Shown: one piece after another, positions 31,101 to 39,093 of the stretch
Layout: every line of letters begins with the position of its first letter
Position numbering within the stretch: position 1 is the stretch's first letter
Assembly: GCF_000719285.1 (NCBI RefSeq)
Contig: NZ_JOFS01000008.1
Span: forward strand, 310,001 to 374,000
Reading direction: 5' to 3'
From: Streptomyces bicolor
GTDB lineage: Bacteria; Actinomycetota; Actinomycetes; Streptomycetales; Streptomycetaceae
Length of the DNA: 64,000 bases
Program-made: the position numbers and the translations under genes
Notes under the pieces: generated by a model
What the model was told of the DNA's origin: nothing
The model's input: only the letters and a program-made list of their open reading frames with translations
Database searches by the model: none

Positions 31101-32145
31101 CCCACATCCGGTCCTCGGAGACATAGCTGAGGTGCAGGACGGCCGGGAGCGGCGAACGGCTGCGGTTGAACGACCTCTTGACGCCCAGGCGCACCTCCTC
31201 GTCCACACGCGGCAGAGCGGTGACGGCCCGGTCGGTGAGGACTCCGGTGAGCCGTTCGAAGGCCGCCAGCAGTGATCCGGCGACCCCGGCCTCGTCGCCG
31301 AAGGTGGCCAGCGTCTCCTCGTAGGCGTAGTAGGGACGGTACGGAACCTCCACCGAGCCCCAGTAGGAGGTCAGTTCGTCGTCGGTCAGGCCGGCGGGGA
31401 AACCGGCGAACCTCGCCCGGGCCAGGGAACGTCCGGCGTCGGCCTTCTCCTTCTCGCCCTCGTCGATGCGCATGGGGACGGGCAGGACGCGGATGCTGCG
31501 GCTGCGGAAGCGCTCGTGAATGTCGTGGGCAACCGCGGAGGCGCCATCGATGCTCTGGTTGCTGAAGGTGAAGCAGTCCACCAGGATGTCGGGCAGGTGA
31601 GCGGTGCAGATGTCGGCGATGTCGGACAGTCCGGTGCGGCTGTCGATCAGGACATAGTCGTAGTTCTGCCGCATGTCCTCGCGCAGGGCGTCGAAGAACA
31701 CACCACCGCCGAGGTGTTCGTAGAAGTTGTCCCAGTCGAAGGTGCTGACGAACGCCGAGTAGTCACGGTTCTGCCGGCCCGCGGTCACCAGGTCGAGTGT
31801 GCCCGGCTCCGGGAACGGCCACTCCAGGGAGACCGCGCGGCGCTGGATGCGGGCGTAGTCGCGATGCCAGTCCGGCGGGCGCTGCTCGCTGTCAGCGCCG
31901 CCGGCCGCCCAGGCGTAGTCGGTCAGGAGATCGATGACGCCGGTGGTGGCGCCCACCGTGGCGGGGTCGAGAAACGGATGGAAGAACCTGTGCAGGCCCG
32001 GCGCCTCCAGGTCCCAGTCCACGGCCAGTACCCGTTTGCCATTGGCGGCGAGGATCCAGGCGACGTTGGCCAACGCCATCGTGCGGCCTGTACCGCCCTT
32101 GTACGAGTAGAACGTGACAATGCGTCCGTCACGGTCATCGGTCAT
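28111..32145 (-). CDS. FxsT-like protein: ParA-like NTPase, TIR-like, NB-ARC and TPR domains
   Basis: A 1344-residue multidomain protein. Residues 1-310 are ParA/MinD-like with KGGTGRT (16-22) and a DYVLIDSRTG Walker B-like segment. Residues about 335-450 are TIR-like (LHLSYVSEDRMWADWIALL, then QVWEAA with Glu401 in the catalytic-glutamate region). An NB-ARC STAND NTPase follows with an intact P-loop GLGGVGKT (519-526), Walker B LLVFDNAD and SRNQ sensor. From about 860 to the end are TPRs with repeated GxxHPxTL motifs. This is the architecture of FxsT proteins of the FxSxx-COOH cassette. STAND proteins typically sense a trigger and oligomerise; here the effector could be TIR. It is divergent from the TIR/macro pair. 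Confidence 0.85.
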   Translation of the reverse strand: MTDDRDGRIVTFYSYKGGTGRTMALANVAWILAANGKRVLAVDWDLEAPGLHRFFHPFLDPATVGATTGVIDLLTDYAWAAGGADSEQRPPDWHRDYARIQRRAVSLEWPFPEPGTLDLVTAGRQNRDYSAFVSTFDWDNFYEHLGGGVFFDALREDMRQNYDYVLIDSRTGLSDIADICTAHLPDILVDCFTFSNQSIDGASAVAHDIHERFRSRSIRVLPVPMRIDEGEKEKADAGRSLARARFAGFPAGLTDDELTSYWGSVEVPYRPYYAYEETLATFGDEAGVAGSLLAAFERLTGVLTDRAVTALPRVDEEVRLGVKRSFNRSRSPLPAVLHLSYVSEDRMWADWIALLLTRAGFRVLPKYVGGENDGVEKPADRTIVVLSPAYQRSARARQVWEAATGGNRSGRRQVVAVRVGDIRPVPSFSESAQVDLVRLDETQATTAMLRALGEPALPAESLDDGRPMQARFPGTAPRFWNVSPRNASFTGRSALLERLRDRLGGSASGGLPGMHALYGLGGVGKTQIALEYVHRFAADYDLVWWIASEQNELVVSALADLAPRLGLRVGDDAGQAAQEVCDHLRRSSATLRWLLVFDNADEPQEVSRHFPGGSGHILVTSRNQNWRQYGEALEIDLFPREESIEHLLRRVADLTTEDADRVATAVGDLPLALDQAGAWLAETGTSVDTYLAELEQQAERVLSFSRPVTYPQPVAATWNVSIERLKERSPAAVRLLQLCAFFGAEPISMKLLYGDEMIRVLAREDPALQEKMVLGRVIRETGRFALAKVDRATESIQVHRLVQVLIRSQLTPQEQEEARHIVHRVLAGARPSGEEPVDAPENRPLFAAIWPHLEASEAGTCDEPETRQLLIDRVRYLWQRGDLAAALALGEELRRLWEVQLAERHLRIAALEEKAAADREGAGGTDEERAATIEVHRRHATELQIQLLYLRFHIANVLRSSGKYTDAETLGSQTLARQRALLPPGHPHTLMTASGLATDLGSVGRFADALDMATEAHRGFLETFGEDHPRTLSANSNRAVCLRLLGCYGEARDIDQEIYDRRRNDLGREHPHTLASAANLGRDLRESGEYQTSVSLLGDHLRTYGELFGEVHPETLRMAKSLAVSLRRAGLLEEARALTHRTREHYRQREIPASVPDVLDCSLSHAADLYATGAREEALDLAQHVVRQYRAAPGERHPATLAAVNNLGIFLRGTGEITKAGKVLEQNFAILREVLGEHHPYTLASAVNLANVLAEQGGLHEAEELERMAMAGFRSALGPKHPDTVVSCANLAVTLRELGRIPEADQLRESAEADLRWLLGEDHPHIVSVRDGKRIDRDLEPLPV

Positions 32146-32314
32146 CGCCGCTCCCCGCCATGCCGTGTCGGACCCGTGCCGTGGCCGCTTCGGGTTGTCG
32201 CGTGCCGACTTCTCCAGATTAGCCGTCGGGGCGTCTGTGTGCTTCCGTCCAGGCGCAGTTGGCCCCGGCGGGGCTTATCCTCGCAGCGGGCTGCAGACCC
32301 AGGGGGGACGGGGA
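32146..32314. other. Divergent promoter region of the TIR island
   Basis: This 169-base gap separates the leftward FxsT-like gene from the rightward TIR-macro-FxsC-FxsT run and must hold both promoters. TTGTCG (32195-32200) with AGATTA (32216-32221) is a weak candidate with 15-base spacing. No small peptide gene ending in FxSxx was found here. Confidence 0.35.
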
Positions 32315-33061
32315 ATGAAGATCTTTCTGAGCTGGTCCGGACGCGCCTCCCAGCAGTGCGCCGAAATACTCGCCGAATGGCTGCCTTTCTTCAGCGACGA
32401 GATCGAGCCCTTCGTCTCCTCGGACAGCATCAGGAAGGGAGCCCGCGGCCTGGACGAACTGAAGGAACAGCTCGACAAGAGTTCCTTCGGGATCGCCTGC
32501 ATCACCCATTCCAACCTTGACGCCCCGTGGATCACTTTCGAATCGGGAGCTCTGTCGAAGGAGGTCAATGAGCACGCGGGGCGCGTCGTGCCGTTCCTCC
32601 TCGAAGGCAGTCACGCCGATCTGGAGATCGCGAGCAGTCCGCTCCGCCAGTTCCAGTCGACCCGGGCGCACGACAAGGAAGATGTACTGAAGATGGTGCG
32701 GACGATCAATGAGGTCCTCTGCAAATCCGCCGGCCGCCATCCCGACGACACTCGACTCACGAAGCGGTTCGCCAAAGCGTGGCCCGATCTGAGCGACGCC
32801 CTGGCAGAGATCGACCTGGCGGCGGACGGCGACGGGCACGGACCACCCCGCCGGTCGCAGACGGAGATCCTGGAGGATCTGGCCTCCCTGCTGAAGGAAC
32901 AGATCAGCCGTATCACCGACTTGGAACGGGCCGTGGACGCCCTCCGCAACGGCCATGGCACGCCCCCCAGGAAGCTGACCAGATTCGTGGGTGTCTACGA
33001 CGAGCCCGTCGTCCCGGTCGCCGTCACGGCACAGCCCCCCGGCGAGGACGAGGCGGGATGA
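32315..33061 (+). CDS. TIR-domain protein, ThsB-like
   Basis: A 248-residue protein whose N-terminal 140 residues form a TIR domain: MKIFLSWSG at the start, FVSSDSIRKGARGLDEL (33-49), and the catalytic-glutamate helix WITFESGALSK with Glu76. A C-terminal coiled-coil-like segment (about 180-215) follows. Bacterial TIR domains make NAD-derived signals; in type II Thoeris, ThsB makes histidine-ADPR. The GGGGA before the ATG serves as ribosome-binding site. The stop overlaps the start of a two-TM macro-domain gene (ATGA), which is exactly the partner expected for type II Thoeris, so I infer this is the sensor/signal enzyme. Confidence 0.85.
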   Translation: MKIFLSWSGRASQQCAEILAEWLPFFSDEIEPFVSSDSIRKGARGLDELKEQLDKSSFGIACITHSNLDAPWITFESGALSKEVNEHAGRVVPFLLEGSHADLEIASSPLRQFQSTRAHDKEDVLKMVRTINEVLCKSAGRHPDDTRLTKRFAKAWPDLSDALAEIDLAADGDGHGPPRRSQTEILEDLASLLKEQISRITDLERAVDALRNGHGTPPRKLTRFVGVYDEPVVPVAVTAQPPGEDEAG

Positions 33062-33933
33062 GCCCAGGCCTCAGGCACCGGCTGCGGATCCTGTTCGGCA
33101 CGCGTCTCGGGCTGTCGACGGCCGGACGGGCCTGTGCCGTGCAGTTCGGCGTGCTGTCGGGTGCCGCCCAGCTGTATCTGACGTTCTGGCCGGACAGCCG
33201 TTTACCACGCGGTGCGACGTTCCTTGTCCTGGCGGGCGTTGCGCTGGCCGGAGGCATCGTGCAGTCCTGGCCACGCGACCGTGCCGACCACGAGTTCAGC
33301 CATCCGGAGTTCGGCGTTACCGTGGCTGTCGGTGACCTGTTCGACCAGCCGTGTCACCTGGTGATCGGATGCAACGACGTGTTCGACACCGACACCACCG
33401 ACGATCTGGTGATCGCGCGCCGCAGTGTGCAGGGCCAGTTGCTGCATCGGGTCTATGCCGGGGAGGTCGACCGGCTGGACGGTGAACTCGAAGTCGCGCT
33501 GACCGGGAAGCAGCCGGTCAGGGTGGAGGAACGAGCAACGAAGCGGGCCGGCAAGTTGTGCCGCTATCCGGTCGGCACGGTCGCCGTCCTCGGCCTGCCC
33601 GCCCAGCGCTACTTCCTCAGCGCCTACGGCACCATGGGCAACGACCTGACGATCAGCTCGAAGCCCGACGACATCTGGCTCAGTCTCGGCGAGCTGTGGC
33701 GGGCGGTGCATGTGCACGCCCGGCGCGAGGCGGTGGCCATGCCGGTCATCGGCTCGGACCTGGCCCGCATCGACAGCATGGACCACGCCGGCCTGATCAA
33801 GCTGATCCTGCTGTCGTTCGTCACCAGGTCACGGCAGTCGGTCATCTGCAAAGAGCTGACGATCGTCGTCCGCCCGGAGGAGTATGAGCGCGTCGACATG
33901 CTGGAGCTGGCCGCGTTCCTGCGGACGCTCTGA
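33058..33933 (+). CDS. Two-TM macro-domain protein, type II Thoeris ThsA-like effector
   Basis: A 291-residue protein with two predicted membrane helices (about 24-44 and 52-71) followed by a macro domain: FGVTVAVGDLFD (85-96), the ligand loop VIGCNDVFDTD (102-112) and MPVIGSDLARI (228-238). This is the domain order of ThsA in type II Thoeris, where binding of the TIR-made ADPR derivative by the macro domain triggers membrane disruption and abortive infection. It overlaps the TIR gene by four bases. The membrane location and ligand-sensing role are inferred from the family; the match is by motif and context rather than by database search. Confidence 0.8.
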   Translation: MSPGLRHRLRILFGTRLGLSTAGRACAVQFGVLSGAAQLYLTFWPDSRLPRGATFLVLAGVALAGGIVQSWPRDRADHEFSHPEFGVTVAVGDLFDQPCHLVIGCNDVFDTDTTDDLVIARRSVQGQLLHRVYAGEVDRLDGELEVALTGKQPVRVEERATKRAGKLCRYPVGTVAVLGLPAQRYFLSAYGTMGNDLTISSKPDDIWLSLGELWRAVHVHARREAVAMPVIGSDLARIDSMDHAGLIKLILLSFVTRSRQSVICKELTIVVRPEEYERVDMLELAAFLRTL

Positions 33934-33960
33934 CCATCGGACCCGTGGGGAGGGCTTCGC

Positions 33961-35238
33961 GTGGCGCAGGAACGGAGCGAGGCACATTCGAAAAGGCCCT
34001 ACTTCTTTCTGAGTTACGCGCACACGCCGCGCCTCGATCCCTACGACGCCCCTGATCCGGACATGTGGGTGCACCGGCTGTTCCGAGACCTGTGCGAGCA
34101 CGTCATGTATATGACGGTCACCCCCGCCGGCGCACCCATCGGATTCATGGATCGTGAGACGAGGGCTGGGGAGATCTGGAGCAACCAGACGTCCGAGGCG
34201 CTCGCCACCTGCCGGGTGTTCGTCCCCATGTACTCCCCCCGCTACTTCATCAGCGACACCTGCGGCCGAGAGTGGTCGGCCTTCTCCCAGCGTCAGGCAC
34301 AGCACAGCAGGTCGTCGCCACCGGGTCTCCCGGCCATCGTGCCGGCGCTTTGGACCCCCGTACCGTCCCACAATCTTCCCCCCGCCGCGCGGAGCCTGCA
34401 GTACGACCACGAGCGGTTCGGCCGGGAGTACGCCACGTTCGGCCTGTACGGGCTGATCAAGCTGCGGTCGTACCGCCGGCAGTACGAGGAGACCACCTAC
34501 CGGCTGGCTCAGACGATCGTCGCCACAGCGGCGCAGAACCCGCTCCCCGCCGGACACCCCCTGGACTTCACCCAGCTGCCCAGCGCCTTCGAGCAACGCA
34601 CCGGCCTGCGCCGGATTCGCATCGTGGTGGCCGCGCCCAGCCGTGAGGAGCTGCCGCCGGGGCGCCCCGAACGGTGCTACGGCCCCTCCGCCCTCGACTG
34701 GAATCCCTACCGCGAGAGCGACACGGACACCACCCGGCCACTCGCTGAGATCGCCGCGACCATCGCGGAGCGGCTCGACTACCGGGCCACGGTCGAATCA
34801 CTCGACGAAGTGGCCGGCGGTCTGCTCGCCGGGCGGCGACCGGACGGTCCGACACTGATGCTGCTGGACAAATTGGTCCTTTCCGACCCGAAACGGCAGG
34901 CGCTGCTGACCAAGGTGGATGAAGCTGAGCTGCCGTGGCTCGGGGTGGTCGTGCCGTCCAATCCGTCCGACCCGGACGACGAAACCGGACTCGAGTTGCA
35001 GACGGCCCTGGAGCGGCGACTCCCCCGGACCGTCAGGCGCGTCCGGAGCGTCCCGCGGGCGGCGATGGCCGGGGTTCCCACCCTGGCCGACTTCGTCGCC
35101 CTCCTGCCCCACGTGATCCAGTGGGCGGCCGCGCAGTTCCTCCGGTTCACCCCGAGCCATCCGCCCCCGGGTTCCGCGCCCCCCCGGTTCCGGCTGGGAG
35201 GACCCGTCGAGGAGGCATCCGATGACCGCCGCCCCTGA
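33961..35238 (+). CDS. FxsC-like TIR protein
   Basis: A 425-residue protein with a TIR-like N-terminal half: YFFLSYAHTP (14-23), MDRETRAGEIW (63-73), and the catalytic-glutamate region DTCGREWSAF with Glu104. The C-terminal half (about 195-400) is a second alpha/beta domain starting at RIRIVVAAPSREE, of unknown function, with a proline-rich tail. It resembles the TIR-like FxsC of the FxSxx-COOH system. GGGGAGGG lies six bases before the GTG. Its last 17 bases overlap the following FxsT-like gene, so the two are translationally linked, supporting a physical partnership. Confidence 0.82.
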   Translation: MAQERSEAHSKRPYFFLSYAHTPRLDPYDAPDPDMWVHRLFRDLCEHVMYMTVTPAGAPIGFMDRETRAGEIWSNQTSEALATCRVFVPMYSPRYFISDTCGREWSAFSQRQAQHSRSSPPGLPAIVPALWTPVPSHNLPPAARSLQYDHERFGREYATFGLYGLIKLRSYRRQYEETTYRLAQTIVATAAQNPLPAGHPLDFTQLPSAFEQRTGLRRIRIVVAAPSREELPPGRPERCYGPSALDWNPYRESDTDTTRPLAEIAATIAERLDYRATVESLDEVAGGLLAGRRPDGPTLMLLDKLVLSDPKRQALLTKVDEAELPWLGVVVPSNPSDPDDETGLELQTALERRLPRTVRRVRSVPRAAMAGVPTLADFVALLPHVIQWAAAQFLRFTPSHPPPGSAPPRFRLGGPVEEASDDRRP

Positions 35239-38200
35239 CGGACAGATCATCACCTTCTATTCCCAGAAGGGCGGTACCGGACGGACCATGGCACTGGCCA
35301 ATGTGGCATGGATCCTTGCTTCCAACGGCTACCGCGTCCTGGCATCGGACTGGGACATCGAGGCGCCGGGCCTGCACCGCTATTTCCACCCGTTCCTCGA
35401 CGCCGCGGCCTCCGGCGCGACGACGGGCGTGCTCAATCTCTTCACGGACTACGTGGCGGACCGGCGCACCGGCGCCGAACCGGAGGCGGACGTGATACGC
35501 CGTCATGCCAGCGTGCTGCCGCACTCCGTTTCGGTCGACTGGCCCTTCCCCGACGACGGAACCCTCGACTACATGCCCGCGGGGCGGCGGGACGCGGAGT
35601 ACTTGACGCATCTCATGGGCTTCAACTGGGGAGACTTCACCGAGTTCCTCGGCGGCGTCCGGTTCCTGGAGGCGTTGCGCCATGACATGAGGAGCCGCTA
35701 TGACTACACCCTGATCGACAGCCGTTGCGGGGTGAGCGACCTGGTCGCCCTGTGCACCATGGACCTGCCGGACGTGGTGGTGAACTGCTTCACGCTGAGT
35801 TCGCAGAGCATCGCGGGCGGGGCGGCCATGGCCCGGACCATCCGGCACAACGCGAGACCGCGTGACGTCCAGGTGTTGCCGGTCGCCATGCGGGTCGCGG
35901 AGGGGCGAGCCGACCGGCTGACCGCCGCGCGGGAACTGGTCCGTGTCTCCATCCCCGGCCAACCGGACGGCAGCCGGGCCTGCTTGGAGATCCCGCATCG
36001 GCAGGACTACGCCTACGAGGAGATACTCACCGTGTTCGGCGACCCGCCCGGCAGCCCCGACAGCCTGCTGGCGGCCCTCGAACGGCTGACGGGCCAGATC
36101 ACCGCCGGCGCCGTGACCAGCTTCCCGGCCCTCGACGACGACCTGCGCAGACGTCATCTCACCTCGTACGTACGGCCGCTGTCACCCGTCGCCACGCCGC
36201 TGAGGCTGTGGCACGCGCCGGAGGACAGGATGTGGGCCGACTGGGTCCGCTGGGTACTCACCCGCTCGGGCTTCGAAGTGCTCGCCCCCGACGCCGGTGC
36301 CGGTCCGACGCCTTCGGGCACGACACCGCGCACTGTGGCGCTGCTGTCCTCGTCCTTTCTGCGCTCGACGCGGTCACGCACGCTGTGGGAGCGCGTCGCC
36401 CCGCCCCGACCCGGCTCGCCCGGGCAGCTGGTCCCGTTCCGTATCGAGCCCATCACGCTCGCGCCACCGTTCAGCGACCACGGCCCGGTAGACCTGACCT
36501 CCCTCGACGAGTCGCACACCGCCCAGACCGTCCTGCGCAGCGTCGGGCTCTCCGGCGAGGCGACCCTGCGACCGCTGGAGTCCGCCCGGCCCCGGTTTCC
36601 CGGCCGCACGCCCACCGTATGGCAGGCCCCGCCACGCAATCCGTTCTTCGTGGGCCGCGACAGGCATCTGGACCAGCTGCACGCCATCCTCGACGTCAGC
36701 CGTCGTCAGGCCGCGGTACTTCCCCGCCAGGGCCTCGGTGCCTGCGGGCGCACCCAGCTCGCCGTGGAGTACGCCCATCGTTTTCAGGCGGCCTACGACC
36801 TGGTGTGGTGGGTGCGTGCGCAGAGCCGGGAGTCGACGTTGCTGTCACTGGCACGGCTGGCCGGCCGTCTCGGGCTGCGTCACGGCGACAGCGTTCCCGA
36901 GGCCGCTCGTCGGACCCTCGACGAGTTGGGCTCGGGCGCACCGTACGACCGATGGCTGCTGGTCTACGACAACGCCGGCGGCCCGCAGAGCCTCGACGGG
37001 CTGCTGCCCTCCGGTGCGCACGGGCATGTGCTGGTCACCTCCCGCGACCGCCGCTGGACCGGGACGACGGACACCGTGGAGGTCGACGCCTTCACCCGGG
37101 AACAGAGCATCGAGCTGCTGCGCCGGCGCGTGCCGGTGCTGGCCCCCAACGACGCCGACCGGATCGCCACGGCCGTGGAGGACATGCCGCTCGCGGTGAC
37201 GCAGGCGGCGTCGTGGCTGGCGCAGACCCCACAGGTGGAGGACTACCTCCGGCAACTCGCCGAGCAGCGGCACGCGTTACCGTCGACCCAGCCCGGCGGT
37301 CCGGTCGCGGCCACTACCCTGCTGGCCCTGGCCACCTTGCGCGAGCGTGCTCCTGCGGCGCTGCGGCTGCTCATGCTGTGCTCTCATCTCGCTCCGCTGC
37401 CGGTGCCGTTGGCGCCGTTGTACACCGACACCGCGCTGCGTCTTCTGCGCCCCCACGACCCCGGCGTGCACGAGCGGTTGCTGCTGGGCAAGGCGGTGCA
37501 GGAACTCAGCCGGCTCGGCCTGACCGAGGTCGACCAGGCCGGTCACACGCTGAGAGTGCACCGCATCGTGCAGGCTCTGGTACTCGCTGCGGTTCCCGAG
37601 TCCGAGGACGAGAAGATCCGCCATGAGGCACACCGGTTGCTCGGCGCCGCCGGACCGCGCCGCGACAGGTCCGGCGGCGACACCGACGACGAGACGTCCG
37701 AGGAGCTGTGGCCGCACCTCGATCAGACGCGGGCCGATGAGTGCGGGGACGACGACATCCGGGAGATGCTCATCGAGCGGCTGGGCCGCACCGTACGGCT
37801 CGGCATGCCGGAGCGCGCGCTGGAACTGGGGCGTCGGCTCGACCAGGGCTGGAGCCGGGGCGGCGTGGACGGTGAGCACCAGGTGCTGCGACTGCGTACC
37901 CATCAGGCGGCCGCGCTGCGGAGCCTGGGCGCCTATGGGGAGGCATCCGGTCTGGACGCCGACACGCTGAGCCGTCAGCGCGAGCTGCTGCCGCCGGGCC
38001 ACGCGCACACACTGATGACCGCCGCAGGTCTGGCCGAGGACCTGCGGGCGCTGGGCCGTGTCGGTGAGGCCCTGCGACTGGCCCGTGAGGTGTCGGCCGG
38101 TTTCCGGGATTCCTTCGGTGAGGAGCACCCGCAGGCGCTGTCCGCGTCCGAGGCGTTCGCCAGGTCGCTGTCCCTGACGGGCGAGTACTCGGCCGCCCGG

Positions 38201-39070
38201 GAGAAGAGTCTGGCCGCCCTGCAGCGCCGGCGCGAGGTGCTGGGCAACGGTCATCCGTCGGCCCTGGTGTCCACGCTCGGGCTCGGCCGGGACTTGCGTG
38301 AAGTGGGCGACTACGCCGGTTCCGTGACTGTACTGCGGCCGGCTCTCAATGAGTTGCGGGGGCACAGCACACGCGGTGCGCTGCGTGCGACCGTCAGTCT
38401 CTCGGTTTCGCTGCGCCGCATGGGCGAGCTGAAGGAGGCCGAGGCGCTCGCCTCCGCGGCCGACCGGGAATACGACTCCGGGTGGGACAGGGACGACGGC
38501 GATCGGCTGGCCTGTGGGCTCAATCTGGCGGTCCTGGCAGCCGACGTCGGTGATCTGGCCGCCGCACGCACCGCCATCAGCCTCCTCCAGCACCGGTTCC
38601 TCCGGCTCCGCGGCCCCGAGCACCCCGACCTCGCGGTCTGCGACCACAATCTCGCGGTCTGCCTCCGCTCGGCCGGGGAGGCCAACGAAGCGCTGGCGAC
38701 AGCCACCCGGACGGTGCGGTCCCTCGGCGCATGCCTCGGCGACACCCACCCCTACACCCTCTGCGCCAGGCTCACACTCGCCAACGTGCTCGGTGACCTG
38801 GAGCAGTTCGACAGGGCCGAGGAGGTGTCACGCTCCTGTGCGGCGACTCTGCACGACTGCCTGGGGTCCAGCCATCCCGACAGCCTGATCGCCGACCTCG
38901 CCCTGGCGGTCACGCTGCGCTCACTGGGCCGGATCCCGGAGGCCACGCGGCTGCGGGACGGGGCGGTGTCCCTGTTCGCCCGCCGGCTCGGGGCCGGCCA
39001 TCCCTGGACGAAGGCGGCACGGAACTGGCAACGGATCGACCGTGACCTCGAACCGCTGTTGCCCGCGTAG
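35222..39070 (+). CDS. FxsT-like protein, second copy with degenerate NB-ARC P-loop
   Basis: A 1282-residue paralogue of the protein at 28111-32145 with the same order: ParA-like NTPase (KGGTGRT, 16-22; DYTLIDSRCG), TIR-like (about 325-440; EDRMWADW and TLWERVA with Glu390), NB-ARC and TPRs with LGxxHP repeats to the end. The NB-ARC P-loop reads GLGACGRT (504-511): the conserved lysine is arginine and the GG pair is altered, so nucleotide binding there may be weak, while the Walker B WLLVYDNAG is kept. GAGGAGG precedes the ATG inside the FxsC gene. The pair may act as sensor and pseudo-partner; this is inference. Confidence 0.85.
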   Translation: MTAAPDGQIITFYSQKGGTGRTMALANVAWILASNGYRVLASDWDIEAPGLHRYFHPFLDAAASGATTGVLNLFTDYVADRRTGAEPEADVIRRHASVLPHSVSVDWPFPDDGTLDYMPAGRRDAEYLTHLMGFNWGDFTEFLGGVRFLEALRHDMRSRYDYTLIDSRCGVSDLVALCTMDLPDVVVNCFTLSSQSIAGGAAMARTIRHNARPRDVQVLPVAMRVAEGRADRLTAARELVRVSIPGQPDGSRACLEIPHRQDYAYEEILTVFGDPPGSPDSLLAALERLTGQITAGAVTSFPALDDDLRRRHLTSYVRPLSPVATPLRLWHAPEDRMWADWVRWVLTRSGFEVLAPDAGAGPTPSGTTPRTVALLSSSFLRSTRSRTLWERVAPPRPGSPGQLVPFRIEPITLAPPFSDHGPVDLTSLDESHTAQTVLRSVGLSGEATLRPLESARPRFPGRTPTVWQAPPRNPFFVGRDRHLDQLHAILDVSRRQAAVLPRQGLGACGRTQLAVEYAHRFQAAYDLVWWVRAQSRESTLLSLARLAGRLGLRHGDSVPEAARRTLDELGSGAPYDRWLLVYDNAGGPQSLDGLLPSGAHGHVLVTSRDRRWTGTTDTVEVDAFTREQSIELLRRRVPVLAPNDADRIATAVEDMPLAVTQAASWLAQTPQVEDYLRQLAEQRHALPSTQPGGPVAATTLLALATLRERAPAALRLLMLCSHLAPLPVPLAPLYTDTALRLLRPHDPGVHERLLLGKAVQELSRLGLTEVDQAGHTLRVHRIVQALVLAAVPESEDEKIRHEAHRLLGAAGPRRDRSGGDTDDETSEELWPHLDQTRADECGDDDIREMLIERLGRTVRLGMPERALELGRRLDQGWSRGGVDGEHQVLRLRTHQAAALRSLGAYGEASGLDADTLSRQRELLPPGHAHTLMTAAGLAEDLRALGRVGEALRLAREVSAGFRDSFGEEHPQALSASEAFARSLSLTGEYSAAREKSLAALQRRREVLGNGHPSALVSTLGLGRDLREVGDYAGSVTVLRPALNELRGHSTRGALRATVSLSVSLRRMGELKEAEALASAADREYDSGWDRDDGDRLACGLNLAVLAADVGDLAAARTAISLLQHRFLRLRGPEHPDLAVCDHNLAVCLRSAGEANEALATATRTVRSLGACLGDTHPYTLCARLTLANVLGDLEQFDRAEEVSRSCAATLHDCLGSSHPDSLIADLALAVTLRSLGRIPEATRLRDGAVSLFARRLGAGHPWTKAARNWQRIDRDLEPLLPA

Positions 39071-39093
39071 CCGTCTCGAAGGGGGTATCCGCC

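Noticed and set aside
28930..31275. A 781-codon plus-strand frame inside the first FxsT-like gene
   Set aside because: Opposite-strand shadow of a gene with intact P-loop and TPR motifs.
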